Assembly (NCBI GenBank): GCA_017554405.1
Contig: JAFZIK010000020.1
Location: 22,948 to 86,947 of the forward strand
Direction: 5' to 3'
DNA from: Clostridia bacterium
GTDB taxonomy: Bacteria > Bacillota > Clostridia > Oscillospirales > Acutalibacteraceae
DNA length: 64,000 bases
The position numbers were made by a program, and so were the translations under genes. The notes beneath the pieces were generated by a model. The model did no database searches, was not told the DNA's origin, and worked only from the letters and a program-made list of their open reading frames with translations. Shown here one piece after another: positions 52,143 through 60,840 of the stretch (the stretch's first letter is position 1; every line of letters starts with the position of its first letter).

Positions 52143-52211
52143 CTACGGCTCGTATTCAAGTATATCTCCGGGTTGGCAATCGAGCGCCTTGCAAATGGCG
52201 GCAAGGGTGGA
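52143..52211 (-). pseudogene. C-terminal remnant of an XRE/HTH regulator
   Basis: 23 codons read STLAAICKALDCQPGDILEY, then EP and a stop. This is the C-terminal end of small Cro/cI-type regulators (usual form: TLxxICxALDCQPGDILEYxP). Nothing upstream in the frame continues it; the reading runs straight into the rplA terminator. It is a decayed fragment, bordered on the other side by repeats. Confidence 0.75.
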
Positions 52212-52240
52212 AAAAAACAGCGCGTAAAACGCGCTGTTTT
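52211..52240 (-). terminator. Terminator of the rplK-rplA operon
   Basis: AAAACAGCGCG pairs with CGCGCTGTTTT, loop TAAAA, and the minus strand ends in seven T. Confidence 0.92.
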
Positions 52241-52253
52241 AAGTGTTCGATTA

Positions 52254-52949
52254 TCAGTTGCCGAAACGGGCTACGTTGATCTTAACGCCCGGACCCATGG
52301 TGGTTGCCAGAACGCAGGACTTGATATACTGACCCTTGGTTGCCGCCGGCTTAGCCTTAACTATAGCCGACATAACCGCTTCAAGGTTTTCCTTTACCTT
52401 TTCGGGTCCGAAAGAAACCTTGCCTATCGGGCAGTGAATGATGTTTGTTTTATCAAGGCGGTATTCTATTTTACCTGCCTTTGCCTCGGTGACCGCCTTT
52501 GCAACGTCGGGCGTAACGGTGCCGGCTTTGGGTGAAGGCATAAGACCGCGAGGACCTAAAACCTTACCGAGACGGCCTACCATACCCATCATATCGGGCG
52601 AGGCGATAACAACGTCAAACTCCATCCAGTTTTCGTTCTGGATCTTGGCTACCATATCCTCGGCGCCAACGTAATCGGCGCCCGCCGCCTTTGCGGCTTC
52701 GGCGTTATCACCCTTTGTAAGAACAAGGGTCCTGATGGTTTTACCGGTTCCGTTCGGGAGAACGACCGCGCCGCGGACCTGCTGATCGGCGTGGCGGGAG
52801 TCAACACCCAGGCGAACGTGAACCTCTACCGTTTCGTCAAACTTAGCCGAACCGGTTTTTACGGTAAGATCTACCGCTTCTTCAAGATCGTAAAACTTAC
52901 CTTTTTCGATAAGCTTCGCGCTCTCATAATACTTTTTTCCGTGTTTCAT
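52254..52949 (-). CDS. rplA: 50S ribosomal protein L1
   Basis: 231 residues. [26 protein letters not shown] at the start and the family loop [22 protein letters not shown] in the second domain. Binds the L1 stalk of 23S rRNA. Last gene of rpmG-secE-nusG-rplK-rplA, 15 bp after rplK. Confidence 0.98.
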   Translation of the reverse strand: MKHGKKYYESAKLIEKGKFYDLEEAVDLTVKTGSAKFDETVEVHVRLGVDSRHADQQVRGAVVLPNGTGKTIRTLVLTKGDNAEAAKAAGADYVGAEDMVAKIQNENWMEFDVVIASPDMMGMVGRLGKVLGPRGLMPSPKAGTVTPDVAKAVTEAKAGKIEYRLDKTNIIHCPIGKVSFGPEKVKENLEAVMSAIVKAKPAATKGQYIKSCVLATTMGPGVKINVARFGN

Positions 52950-52964
52950 TTAAGCTACCTCCGA

Positions 52965-53390
52965 TCAGTCGACGACCTCAATGCCCATACTGCGAGCCGT
53001 GCCGGCTATCATACTCATAGCCGACTCGATGCTTGCCGCGTTAAGATCGGGCATCTTGGTTTCTGCGATTTTCCTTACCTGTTCGCGCGTGATCTTTGCA
53101 ACCTTGGTCTTATTGGGTGTGCCGGAAGCGGTCTCGATTCCGCAAGCCTTTTTGATAAGAACGGCTGCCGGGGGCGTTTTGGTAACGAAGGTAAAGGAAC
53201 GGTCGGCATAAACGGTAATGATAACCGGGATGATCATGCCAACGTCATTCTTTGTCTTTTCGTTGAACGCCTTGGTGAAATCCATGATGTTCACGCCGTG
53301 CTGACCGAGTGCAGGGCCCACCGGGGGAGCCGGCGTAGCTTTTCCTGCGGGGATCTGCAATTTGATGTAACCAACAATTTTCTGAGCCAT
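52965..53390 (-). CDS. rplK: 50S ribosomal protein L11
   Basis: 141 residues from the ATG at 53390 (AATGGAGGTG ahead), the canonical length. [35 protein letters not shown] is diagnostic. A longer in-frame start at 53405 would put the start before the ribosome site and is rejected. Confidence 0.98.
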   Translation of the reverse strand: MAQKIVGYIKLQIPAGKATPAPPVGPALGQHGVNIMDFTKAFNEKTKNDVGMIIPVIITVYADRSFTFVTKTPPAAVLIKKACGIETASGTPNKTKVAKITREQVRKIAETKMPDLNAASIESAMSMIAGTARSMGIEVVD

Positions 53391-53560
53391 AAATAGCACC
53401 TCCATTATTCGTGGTAACCGTGTTTTTTAACACTTGGCGGAACGCCTCGCTGTGCGCTCCTCCCACCGTGACATACGGGCGCTCACATTCCGCAGACGGT
53501 TAACCTAACCGCGGAAAACCCATATGCCGGAGTTAATAAGCATAAAATGCGTATTAACGG
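53391..53560 (-). ncRNA. Leader region between nusG and rplK, probable L1-binding site
   Basis: 170 nt without a gene. It includes GGTGGGAGG and a complementary CCAC just before the ribosome site (GTTACCACGAATAATGGAGG). A GTGGGAGG element with a distal ACCAC partner is conserved in front of rplK in Firmicutes, where L1 is thought to bind and repress. A second GC-rich hairpin (GCGGAA with TTCCGC) lies within. Assignment rests on position and motif. Confidence 0.5.
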
Positions 53561-53562
53561 TT

Positions 53563-54090
53563 TTAATCTTCAAGTGAGATCTGATCGAGTTCAAGATCGA
53601 CCGGCATTTCCCTGCCGAACATCGATAAAACGACGCAAACCGCGTTTGCCGACGTATCGAGGGTCTTGACAACGCCGCTGTAGCCCTCAAGAGGACCGCT
53701 GATGATCTTAACGTTATCTCCCACTTTGTAGCCTACTTCGACGGTGTGCTTTTCAACGCCGAGCGCGGCAACTTCTTTTTCGGTAAGCGGAACCGGCTTT
53801 GAAGCGGGCCCCACAAACCCCGTGCAGCCGCGTATGTTGCGAACAACATACCAACTGTCATCGGTGATTATCATTTTGATAAGAACATAACCGGGGAAAA
53901 CCTTCCTCACGTATTCCTTGGTTACGCCGTCCTTTGTTTCGGTAACGGTTTCGGTAGGAATGTTTATGTCCTGGATAAGATCCTGCATACCGCGGCTTTC
54001 GACCATGGTGGCAAGATCGCTCGCAACCTTGTTCTCATACCCGGAATAGGTATGAACAACATACCATTTTGCTTCCTGTTTTTCAGCCAT
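53563..54090 (-). CDS. nusG: Transcription elongation/antitermination factor NusG
   Basis: 175 residues. NGN domain starting AKWYVVHTYSGYENKVASDL and KOW domain GDNVKIISGPLEGYSGVV. Couples RNA polymerase to pausing and to ribosomes. Follows secE by 22 bp in the standard order. Confidence 0.97.
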   Translation of the reverse strand: MAEKQEAKWYVVHTYSGYENKVASDLATMVESRGMQDLIQDINIPTETVTETKDGVTKEYVRKVFPGYVLIKMIITDDSWYVVRNIRGCTGFVGPASKPVPLTEKEVAALGVEKHTVEVGYKVGDNVKIISGPLEGYSGVVKTLDTSANAVCVVLSMFGREMPVDLELDQISLED

Positions 54091-54112
54091 GCGTTTCTAC
54101 CTCCGCACCTTA

Positions 54113-54808
54113 TCAGCCGCGGATAGCTTCAAACAGCTTGCCTATGCCCATATCGAGAAGCCAGATGAACGCCCCGACGAGAAGGCACATAAGAAGAACT
54201 ATCGCGGTGTTTTTGATAACTTCCCTGAAGCCGGGCCAAACGATTTTTTTGGTTTCGCTCTTATAGTCCTTGAAGAATCCGGCAAGACGCTTAAATATCG
54301 TGCGCTTTGCTCCCTTTGACGCCTTTACTTCGATGTAATCATCCACCAAAAGATAAGCGGCGGAGAACACCGTAAACGCCAGAAGAGCTATTGCGCATAA
54401 GAGCACGCTGCTGCCGTAAACGATACTCGTTACCTCGCCGTTATCCGGTAAGGGCAGGGTATTGATCCATTTGTTGGGCCAGCCGAGCGCCAGAACGAGC
54501 ATATAAACGCCGCCGATAGCGCCAAGCACCGGCGCGGTGTAACGTAAGCCCTTTTTCTTAAAGGAGAAAACGCCCACAATAGCGCTCAGGACGGTAAGGA
54601 TAAAGCAGAAGAGGACCCTATACGATACGTTCATATCATATTCGACCTCGGCTATCTTCATCTTAGAGCCGAACGCCAGCTGCGCGCCAACAAAGTCAAC
54701 GTTGTTGCCGTTAAAGGTAACAACGGCGAATTTGGTAAAGAAAAGGACCAGCGCGCCAACCGAACAGATTATGGCAAGAGCCTGAAAAATTCTGTTGATG
54801 ATCTTCAT
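54113..54808 (-). CDS. secE: SecE preprotein translocase subunit with long multi-helix N-terminal extension
   Basis: 231 residues. The last 60 or so (FFKDYKSETKKIVWPGFREVIKNTAIV, then a membrane helix) are a normal bacterial SecE. The first 165 form an extra part with four hydrophobic helices (around 7-28, 70-90, 100-120 and 145-170) and an extracellular loop. Bacterial SecE is usually 60-130 residues. The ATG at 54808 has AGGAGAGGG ahead, and no internal start near the SecE part has a good ribosome site, so the fusion appears genuine. Gene order rpmG-secE-nusG confirms identity. Confidence 0.9.
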   Translation of the reverse strand: MKIINRIFQALAIICSVGALVLFFTKFAVVTFNGNNVDFVGAQLAFGSKMKIAEVEYDMNVSYRVLFCFILTVLSAIVGVFSFKKKGLRYTAPVLGAIGGVYMLVLALGWPNKWINTLPLPDNGEVTSIVYGSSVLLCAIALLAFTVFSAAYLLVDDYIEVKASKGAKRTIFKRLAGFFKDYKSETKKIVWPGFREVIKNTAIVLLMCLLVGAFIWLLDMGIGKLFEAIRG

Positions 54809-54819
54809 GTTCCCTCTCC

Positions 54820-54969
54820 TTACTTTGTTTCCTTGTGCAAGGTGTGCTTTCTGCAGAACCGGCAATACTTGTTCATTTCAAGACGGTCCGGATCGTTCTT
54901 CTTGTTTTTCATGGTGTTGTAGTTGCGCTGTTTGCACTCTGTGCATGCAAGTGTGATTTTCACTCTCAT
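54820..54969 (-). CDS. rpmG: 50S ribosomal protein L33
   Basis: 49 residues. Reads [20 protein letters not shown] and continues with [15 protein letters not shown]. The four cysteines (CTEC and CRFC) make this the zinc-binding form of L33. Start follows GGGAGGTG. First gene of the secE-nusG-rplK-rplA unit. Confidence 0.96.
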   Translation of the reverse strand: MRVKITLACTECKQRNYNTMKNKKNDPDRLEMNKYCRFCRKHTLHKETK

Positions 54970-55179
54970 AACGGCACCTCCCGATTTACGGAAATATTTT
55001 TTCTTGACCGGAAAAATTTTTTGTTTTTCCGAAAAGAATCGCCTCCCTCAAAACGCCCGGTGCCACGTCATACGTTTTACCATATATAGAGGCAAAACGA
55101 AAGCACTATACAACATGGCGCGCAAGGCGGCTGACAGGCTCTTTTTCCCAAAAAAAAAGAACCTTCCAGAGGTAGGCAC
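54970..55179 (-). other. Long untranslated leader of the rpmG operon
   Basis: About 205 nt between the promoter and rpmG carry no gene or tRNA that I can see. A hairpin GGAAAAAC/GTTTTTCC-like pair lies near 55000-55035 (GAAAAACA with TTTTTCCG). The upstream part is rich in T and G. Confidence 0.5.
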
Positions 55180-55208
55180 ATTATAACATAACATATATAA
55201 AAGGTCAA
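55180..55208 (-). promoter_or_regulatory. Promoter of the rpmG-secE-nusG-rplK-rplA operon
   Basis: Minus strand TTGACC (55208-55203), 17-bp spacer, TATAAT (55185-55180). Confidence 0.82.
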
Positions 55209-55226
55209 GTATTTTTTGATCGGATT

Positions 55227-55290
55227 TCAGATGCCGGACGTCAGGCGGCAGACACAAGGCGCGGCTTTGCCGCGATAATTTGCCCCCTGC
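55227..55290. repeat. Short heptamer array and hairpin
   Basis: Four units in 7-bp steps (TCAGATG, CCGGACG, TCAGGCG, GCAGACA; 55227-55254), then CGCGGCTTTGCCGCG. Same type as after oadA and near 63572. Nothing else is seen up to 55364. Confidence 0.65.
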
Positions 55291-55364
55291 CCGCAAAAAG
55301 ACGGCTGAAGCAGGGGTGTTATCCTTGCCGCAGCCGGTTCCGATAGGTTTTTAAATAATTGCCG

Positions 55365-56081
55365 TTATTTCTTTACAAGCGTCCATGGAAGAGATTTTTT
55401 CACAGCGAAAATATAATCTTCTAACTCTTCGGGATAATCGTCGCCTTCATATTTAATGTCGGTGATCAGTATCTCACTGCGGCTTTTTGCTTCAAATTCG
55501 GCTATCATACGAACGTCCACGTCGTCGATCTCGGATTCAAAGGTTATTTTGTTTCCGCTGATCGTATATGTGCCTTCTTCCTTTCTTGTCAGTCTTTCCG
55601 CAGCCTTTTCCATCATATCTTCAACAAGCTCTTCTGTTGAAGAATACTCGGTATAGTTCTTAATATAGTCGTCTGGCGATATACCGCTGCCCGAAAGCGC
55701 GTCCTCAAGATATCTTTCAAAGGCGTCAACCAAAACGCCCGAAAGACTTGCGATCGCTTTTTTTACGGAGCTTTTATCAATTTCAGAGGAGTATTTGCCG
55801 TTGTTGAAACTGTATTTGGCGGTAAGCTTAAATTCGAAGTCGTCAATATACTTTGAAAAAGCACTCAGCACTTCGGTAAAAGCGGAAGAATGATCTACCG
55901 TCGCCTCAAAGTCGCCGTCAAACAACTCTTCGGCGCTCAGATCGTCGACGTCTTCATCATCCGGCGATGATTTGCTTGTTTTGCTGCCCGACGGCGTTTC
56001 GTCATAATCTCCGCAACCGGCGAGAAGCGACATCGAGAGCACCAGGATAAGCGCGAGGAGCATTGCCAACAGTTTTTTCAT
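55365..56081 (-). CDS. Lipoprotein, paralogue A
   Basis: 238 residues. Lipoprotein signal with lipobox LLAGC (lipidated cysteine about 23). A low-complexity linker (PSGSKTSKSSPDDEDVDD) leads to a helical domain: SAEELFDGDFEATVDHSSAFTEVL and later GISPDDYIKNYTEYSSTEELVE, then beta strands. It matches the next gene in order of motifs (EELF, SPDDY/TPDDY, TYTISGNKITF/YYINGDKYTV). Extracellular face of the membrane; function unknown. Confidence 0.75.
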   Translation of the reverse strand: MKKLLAMLLALILVLSMSLLAGCGDYDETPSGSKTSKSSPDDEDVDDLSAEELFDGDFEATVDHSSAFTEVLSAFSKYIDDFEFKLTAKYSFNNGKYSSEIDKSSVKKAIASLSGVLVDAFERYLEDALSGSGISPDDYIKNYTEYSSTEELVEDMMEKAAERLTRKEEGTYTISGNKITFESEIDDVDVRMIAEFEAKSRSEILITDIKYEGDDYPEELEDYIFAVKKSLPWTLVKK

Positions 56082-56124
56082 TTTGCTTTTCCCCTTTGTT
56101 CTTCAAGGATTTTATGCGCAGAAA

Positions 56125-56775
56125 TTATTTTCTTTTAAGGATTATCGGTATGGCGGGGAGCTTGCTCTCTTCGGTATCGGATATGATTTTGACTATCTTT
56201 ATTTCGTTGTTGCTTACCCTTTCGTAAACAAAGCAGTCGTCCTCTTTGAATTCGCCCTCTTCCGAAAGAACGGTATATTTATCGCCGTTTATGTAATAAT
56301 ATCCTTCGCCTTCCGCCGACTCAAGGGAGGAGCGGATCTTCTCGACAAACGCATCCGCTTCAGCCTCAAGGGTGGTTTCTTTAGCGGCGAAATAATCGTC
56401 CGGCGTAAGATCGGAGCCGGCGCTTTCGAGAAGCGCGGCAACAAACTTTTCGTAGCCCTCGGCATAGGTAGTTTTAAGCTCCTTAAGCATATCCTCCGCC
56501 TTATCCCAATCTATCTTTTGTGAAATGGCGTTATCCTTGCTAAAGGTCACGGTAAACGGCTGAACGTATTTAAGATCTTTGAACAGGTCGGAATAATCTT
56601 TAAACGCATCGGTTATCAAATGCGAAAAGTCGTATTCCATTTCCCAGGTGCCGATAAAGAGTTCCTCGCCGGTAAGCACGGTCTCCTCTTTCGCGGGGGT
56701 ATCGCCGCAACCGGCGAGACATAACGCTGAAAGTGCCAGAACAAGCGCAAGGGCAATAGCTGAAAATCTTTTCAT
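56125..56775 (-). CDS. Lipoprotein, paralogue B
   Basis: 216 residues. Lipobox LCLAGC (cysteine about 22). After a short linker come TGEELFIGTWEMEYDFSHLI, a helical middle with LTPDDYFAAKETTLEAEADAFVE, and strands YYYINGDKYTVLSEEGEF. Shares its layout with the downstream lipoprotein, so the pair arose by duplication. Function unknown. Confidence 0.75.
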   Translation of the reverse strand: MKRFSAIALALVLALSALCLAGCGDTPAKEETVLTGEELFIGTWEMEYDFSHLITDAFKDYSDLFKDLKYVQPFTVTFSKDNAISQKIDWDKAEDMLKELKTTYAEGYEKFVAALLESAGSDLTPDDYFAAKETTLEAEADAFVEKIRSSLESAEGEGYYYINGDKYTVLSEEGEFKEDDCFVYERVSNNEIKIVKIISDTEESKLPAIPIILKRK

Positions 56776-56816
56776 TTTGCTTTCTCCTTTCGTTTTTGAA
56801 ACGGGTGCTACCCGGT

Positions 56817-57767
56817 TTACTTATCGCAGCATTCGTCTTTTTTGGGCGCCGGTTTCGGCTTGGGCGCCTCTTTGGTAACGTTTCCAAGCCCCGTGGTTTC
56901 GCTGAATATCGCGTTGTTGGTAACGGCGTTCACCGCGTCGGTCGGGATTATGAGCTTGGCGGCGGTGCCGTTTGCGAGATTAACGAGCGCCTCGTATTTT
57001 TTAAGCTCTAAAACCGCGGCGTCAACGCCCGCCTCTTTAAGTGCGGCAAGGCCGTCCGCTTCGGCTTTCTTGGAAAGATATATCGCCTTTGCCTCGCCTT
57101 CGGCTCTGGCTATGCGGGCATCGCGCTCGCCTTCGGCGGCAAGGATCATGGCGCGCTTATCGCCCTCGGCGCGGGTTATCGCCGCCGCCTTGTGGCCTTC
57201 CGCCTGCAAGAGTGTTTCGCGGCGGTCGCGTTCGGCTTTCATCTGCTTCTCCATGGCGTTTTGTATCTCCGCCGGAGGAATGATGTTTTTAAGCTCAACG
57301 CGGGTCACCTTCATACCCCACTGATCGGTGGCGTCGTCAAGTATCGCGGTCATCTTGGTGTTTATGGTATCGCGGGAGGTAAGGGTGCCGTCGAGTTCCA
57401 GCTCGCCCACGATGTTACGAAGCGTGGTAGCGGTAAGGTTTTCAAGCGCGTTTATCGGGTTTACAACGCCGTAGGTGTAAAGGCGCGCGTCAAAAATACG
57501 GAAATAAACGACCGTATCTATCTGCATAGTAACGTTATCCTTTGTGATAACCGGCTGCGGCGCCGAATCCAGCACCTGCTCCTTTAAGGTGATGCGCTTT
57601 GATATTTTTTGAAGTATGGGTATTTTTACGTGGATGCCGGCATCCCACGTTGCGTGGTATTTGCCGAGATGCTCGATAACGAACTGGGTCGCCTGCGGAA
57701 CAATGCGAACGTTGGCAAAAAACAGGATCGCCGCGGCAACCGCTAAACCTATCCATAAATAAGTCAT
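56817..57767 (-). CDS. SPFH/band-7 membrane protein (stomatin / HflK-like)
   Basis: 316 residues. One N-terminal membrane helix (about 3-20), the SPFH domain starting RIVPQATQFVIEHLGKYHATW, and a long coiled coil (AAGEIEEKQMKAERDRRETLLQAEGHKAAAIT-like heptads, about 175-235). Ends with a lysine/proline tail and DECCDK. Family members form membrane microdomain scaffolds or regulate proteases. Alone, without a NfeD partner, except for the unknown gene upstream. Confidence 0.9.
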   Translation of the reverse strand: MTYLWIGLAVAAAILFFANVRIVPQATQFVIEHLGKYHATWDAGIHVKIPILQKISKRITLKEQVLDSAPQPVITKDNVTMQIDTVVYFRIFDARLYTYGVVNPINALENLTATTLRNIVGELELDGTLTSRDTINTKMTAILDDATDQWGMKVTRVELKNIIPPAEIQNAMEKQMKAERDRRETLLQAEGHKAAAITRAEGDKRAMILAAEGERDARIARAEGEAKAIYLSKKAEADGLAALKEAGVDAAVLELKKYEALVNLANGTAAKLIIPTDAVNAVTNNAIFSETTGLGNVTKEAPKPKPAPKKDECCDK

Positions 57768-57787
57768 AACAAAATTCCTCCTGAAAA

Positions 57788-58531
57788 TTATTTAACAAGA
57801 GCTGCACGCAGCTTTTTGTTTGTTTTGAATTTGGGTGCAAGCGAAATTACCGATTTTAACATATGGTTGTTTTCACTTAACAGATCGTTAAGCCCCGCCT
57901 GCGCGGCTTCATCCTCGCAAACGGCGGCGGCAAGCACCGCAAGCATGGCGTTGACCGTTGCCTTATCGCCGTTAACATATGTGCTCTCAAGCACCGGCAA
58001 AAGCTTTTTCGCCGCTTTTTTATCGCCCGAAGAAAGCACCGCCTTGATCTGCGGCACCAGCGTTTCGCCGAAAAAGTTAAGGTATAAAAAGTTGCCGTAT
58101 TTCTGGATATGGGCGCGGTAGGGCTCTTTAAACTGCGGATAAACGTCTAAAACCTTTTTCGCAAAGGTGGCGATATCGGCGCCGTCCTTTTTGGCAACCG
58201 GCATATCCACTATCCGGTTTAGGCGGCTGTTCTTTTTAAGCCCCAGCGTCTGTGCCAGCGTTTCGGTAAAATCCATACCGACCGCCGCGGCGTCCCGCTC
58301 GGTTTGCGAATCATCGAAAAGCCAGGCGGAAAGCTCCGAAAATTCGCCGTCCTCACCCGCTTTTTTAAGCAGATACATCTGGCGCTCATCGCTGTATTCG
58401 ATCTTTATTTTTATATCATCTTTGTTATATTCTCCGTTTTTTCCGGCTTTAAAACCCTGTTCCTCAAAAAACGGAGCCATTTCCTCGCAAACGTTTTTTA
58501 AATAGCGTGCATCCAAAAAAATCACATCCAA
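57788..58531 (-). CDS. Conserved protein of unknown function
   Basis: 247 residues, soluble. N-terminal alpha/beta part (residues 1-90, LKKAGEDGEFSELSAWLFDD), then a largely helical region with HEAT-like helices (AVLSSGDKKAAKKLLPVLESTYVNGDKATVNAMLAVLAAAV). The repeats suggest a protein-binding scaffold. It precedes the SPFH gene by 20 bp, so they are probably co-transcribed. No family recognised. Confidence 0.7.
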   Translation of the reverse strand: MDVIFLDARYLKNVCEEMAPFFEEQGFKAGKNGEYNKDDIKIKIEYSDERQMYLLKKAGEDGEFSELSAWLFDDSQTERDAAAVGMDFTETLAQTLGLKKNSRLNRIVDMPVAKKDGADIATFAKKVLDVYPQFKEPYRAHIQKYGNFLYLNFFGETLVPQIKAVLSSGDKKAAKKLLPVLESTYVNGDKATVNAMLAVLAAAVCEDEAAQAGLNDLLSENNHMLKSVISLAPKFKTNKKLRAALVK

Positions 58532-58584
58532 AACATATTTTTATCATTGTAACACAAAGGCGGTGTTTTGTCATTAAAATTTTC

Positions 58585-58613
58585 TTGAAAGCGGCAATAT
58601 TTTTTTATATAAT
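58585..58613 (+). promoter_or_regulatory. Promoter of rsmA
   Basis: TTGAAA (58585-58590), 17-bp spacer, TATAAT (58608-58613). Confidence 0.75.
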
Positions 58614-58627
58614 GAGGTTGCAGGGCG

Positions 58628-59503
58628 GTGATACCATTGGAGCTTTACGATAAAAACGAAATACGGTCGTTTCTTGAGAAGCAGAATTTTGTGTTTAAAA
58701 AATCGCTCGGGCAGAATTTTCTCATAGACGGCTCGGTGGCGCCGCGTATGGCGGCGGTCGCCGCCGACGGCGATACCGGCGTTATCGAGATAGGTCCCGG
58801 CGCCGGGGTGCTTACAAAAGAGCTTTGCGCGCGGGCAAAACGGGTGGTGGCTGTCGAGATAGATAAAAGCCTTGAGCCGGTGCTCAAAAAAACGCTGGCG
58901 AACACGGAGAACGTCCGGCTTATATTCGGCGACGTTTTAAAGGCCGATCTTGCCGCCGTGATAAAGGAAAGCTTCGCCGGTTGCTCCCGCGTTACGGTTT
59001 GCGCCAATCTGCCCTATTATATAACCTCGCCCATAATAACCGGGCTTTTAAAGCAAAAACTGCCGATAGAAAGCATAACCGTTATGGTGCAAAAGGAGGC
59101 GGCGGAGCGCATATGCGCTCCGGTGGGTTCAAGAAGCGCGGGCGCGGTAACCGCGCTTATCGCCTATTACGCAAAAGCCGAACGGCTTTTCCCGGTCCCT
59201 AAGGGATCCTTTTTGCCGCCGCCCAAGGTGGATTCCGAGGTCATAAAGCTTTCTTTGCTTGCTTCCCCGCCGGTAAAGGTTATGGACGAAGAGTTTTTCT
59301 TTAAAACGGTAAACGCCTGCTTCGCCCTGCGCCGCAAAACCGCGATAAATTCCATATCGAACGCGCTCGGCGTCGGCAAGGAAACGCTGAAGGAGATCTT
59401 CGCGCGGATTGGCATAGATGAAACCGCAAGAGGCGAGAACTTTGATATGGAAACCCTGGCGGCGCTCTCCGCCGAAATCAAAAAACACTTGCAAAACGGC
59501 TGA
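58628..59503 (+). CDS. rsmA: 16S rRNA (adenine1518/1519-N6)-dimethyltransferase
   Basis: 291 residues. SLGQNFLIDGSVA, the S-adenosylmethionine site EIGPGAGVLTKEL, and catalytic NLPYYITSPII. Dimethylates two adenines near the 3' end of 16S rRNA in late 30S assembly; loss gives kasugamycin resistance. Start GTG at 58628 or TTG at 58637 cannot be separated clearly. Confidence 0.95.
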   Translation: MIPLELYDKNEIRSFLEKQNFVFKKSLGQNFLIDGSVAPRMAAVAADGDTGVIEIGPGAGVLTKELCARAKRVVAVEIDKSLEPVLKKTLANTENVRLIFGDVLKADLAAVIKESFAGCSRVTVCANLPYYITSPIITGLLKQKLPIESITVMVQKEAAERICAPVGSRSAGAVTALIAYYAKAERLFPVPKGSFLPPPKVDSEVIKLSLLASPPVKVMDEEFFFKTVNACFALRRKTAINSISNALGVGKETLKEIFARIGIDETARGENFDMETLAALSAEIKKHLQNG

Positions 59504-59559
59504 ATCGGTGTTATTATACATTTATTAAATGCGATGACGAAGAAAAGTAGCGCCATATA

Positions 59560-59796
59560 TCCTTTAAGAGAGTAACCGCCACCGGCTGTAAGCGGTTTAA
59601 GGTAAACAGCGTGAAGTTCACTTCCGAGCAGTGCCGCCGAAAGGTTCAGTAAGCGGCAACGTTGGCGGCGTTAACGCGCAGAGTGTTTGCGTTTTCTTTT
59701 TTGAAAAACGCAGGAATGCGGGTGGGACCGCGGAGTATAAACTGTTTTTAGAACGGTAAGCTTCGTCCTGTAAGGGGACGGAGCTTTATTTTTTTA
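59560..59796 (+). promoter_or_regulatory. T-box riboswitch of pheST
   Basis: The T-box core GGTGGGACCGCGG (59721-59733) is unmistakable; a stem I region lies upstream from about 59570. A TTC (phenylalanine) codon is available in the probable specifier loop at 59617-59619 or 59622-59624. The terminator AAGCTTCGTCC / GGGACGGAGCTT plus T run (59758-59795) lies just before the pheS ribosome site. Uncharged tRNA-Phe would switch pheST on. Confidence 0.93.
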
Positions 59797-59808
59797 CGGA
59801 GGTAACGT

Positions 59809-60828
59809 ATGAAAGAAAAACTTGCAGCCATTATTAACGCGGCTGTTTCGGCGGCGAGCGAGGCGGTCGATGAAAAGCAGATCGAGGATATCCGCGTAAA
59901 ATACCTCGGCAAAAAGGGCGAAATAACGGCACTGCTTAAGAATATGGGCAGTCTCGCGCCCGAGGAAAGACCTAAAATGGGTCAGCTTGTAAACGAGGCA
60001 AAGGAGCAGGTGGAAAGCGCCATAAACGAATACCGCAAAAAGCTAAAGGCAAAGGCGATCGAGCTAAAGCTTAAAGCCGAGGCGGTGGATATAACCCTGC
60101 CCGAAAAGGAGGTTTGCGCCGGCGGTCTGCATCCGCTGAGCATAGTTACGAACGATCTTATAGATATCTTCCAGTCTATGGGCTTTGACGTGCTTGACGG
60201 ACCGGAGGTCGAGACCGATTATTATAACTTTGAGTGCCTGAACGTTCCGGCGGATCACCCCGCCCGCGATATGCAGGATACCTTCTATCTTGCCGATAAG
60301 ATACTTCTGCGCACCCAGACTTCGGCGGCGCAGATACGCACTATGGAAAACCGCAAGCCGCCCATACGCATAATCTGCCCCGGCAGAGTTTTCAGGGCCG
60401 ACGAGGTTGACGCCACCCATTCCCCGGTTTTCCACCAGCTTGAGGGCCTTGTTGTTGATAAGGGCATAACCATGTGCGATTTAATGGGCGTGCTCGAGCA
60501 GTTTGCCCGCGAAATATACGGCGATGACGTTAAGGTGCGCTTCCGCCCCTCGTTCTTCCCGTTCACCGAGCCCTCGGTGGAGGTCGACGTTTCCTGCACC
60601 GAGTGCGGCGGCAAGGGCTGCCGCGTTTGCAAGGGCGAAGGTTGGATAGAGATACTGGGCGCCGGAATGGTGCATCCGAACGTTCTGCGCTGCTGCGGTA
60701 TCGATCCGGACGTTTACACCGGTTTTGCCTTCGGCATAGGCATTGACCGCATAACTACAACAAGATATAAGATAAGCGATATCCGACTTCTCTTTGAAAA
60801 CGATAAGCGCTTTTTGGAACAGTTTTAA
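59809..60828 (+). CDS. pheS: Phenylalanyl-tRNA synthetase alpha subunit
   Basis: 339 residues. N-terminal coiled coil (to about 85), catalytic core with HPARDMQDTFYL (motif 2 area), FRADEVDATHSPVFHQLEG and the C-terminal GMVHPNVLRCCGIDP and FGIGIDRITTTRY (motif 3). Heterotetramer with PheT. Start ATG follows GGAGG. Confidence 0.98.
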   Translation: MKEKLAAIINAAVSAASEAVDEKQIEDIRVKYLGKKGEITALLKNMGSLAPEERPKMGQLVNEAKEQVESAINEYRKKLKAKAIELKLKAEAVDITLPEKEVCAGGLHPLSIVTNDLIDIFQSMGFDVLDGPEVETDYYNFECLNVPADHPARDMQDTFYLADKILLRTQTSAAQIRTMENRKPPIRIICPGRVFRADEVDATHSPVFHQLEGLVVDKGITMCDLMGVLEQFAREIYGDDVKVRFRPSFFPFTEPSVEVDVSCTECGGKGCRVCKGEGWIEILGAGMVHPNVLRCCGIDPDVYTGFAFGIGIDRITTTRYKISDIRLLFENDKRFLEQF

Positions 60829-60840
60829 GGAGGCGAGCGC

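Noticed and set aside
54970-55179. tRNA gene upstream of rpmG/secE (tRNA-Trp is common here)
   Set aside because: No acceptor pairing or TTCGA loop could be found in the leader.
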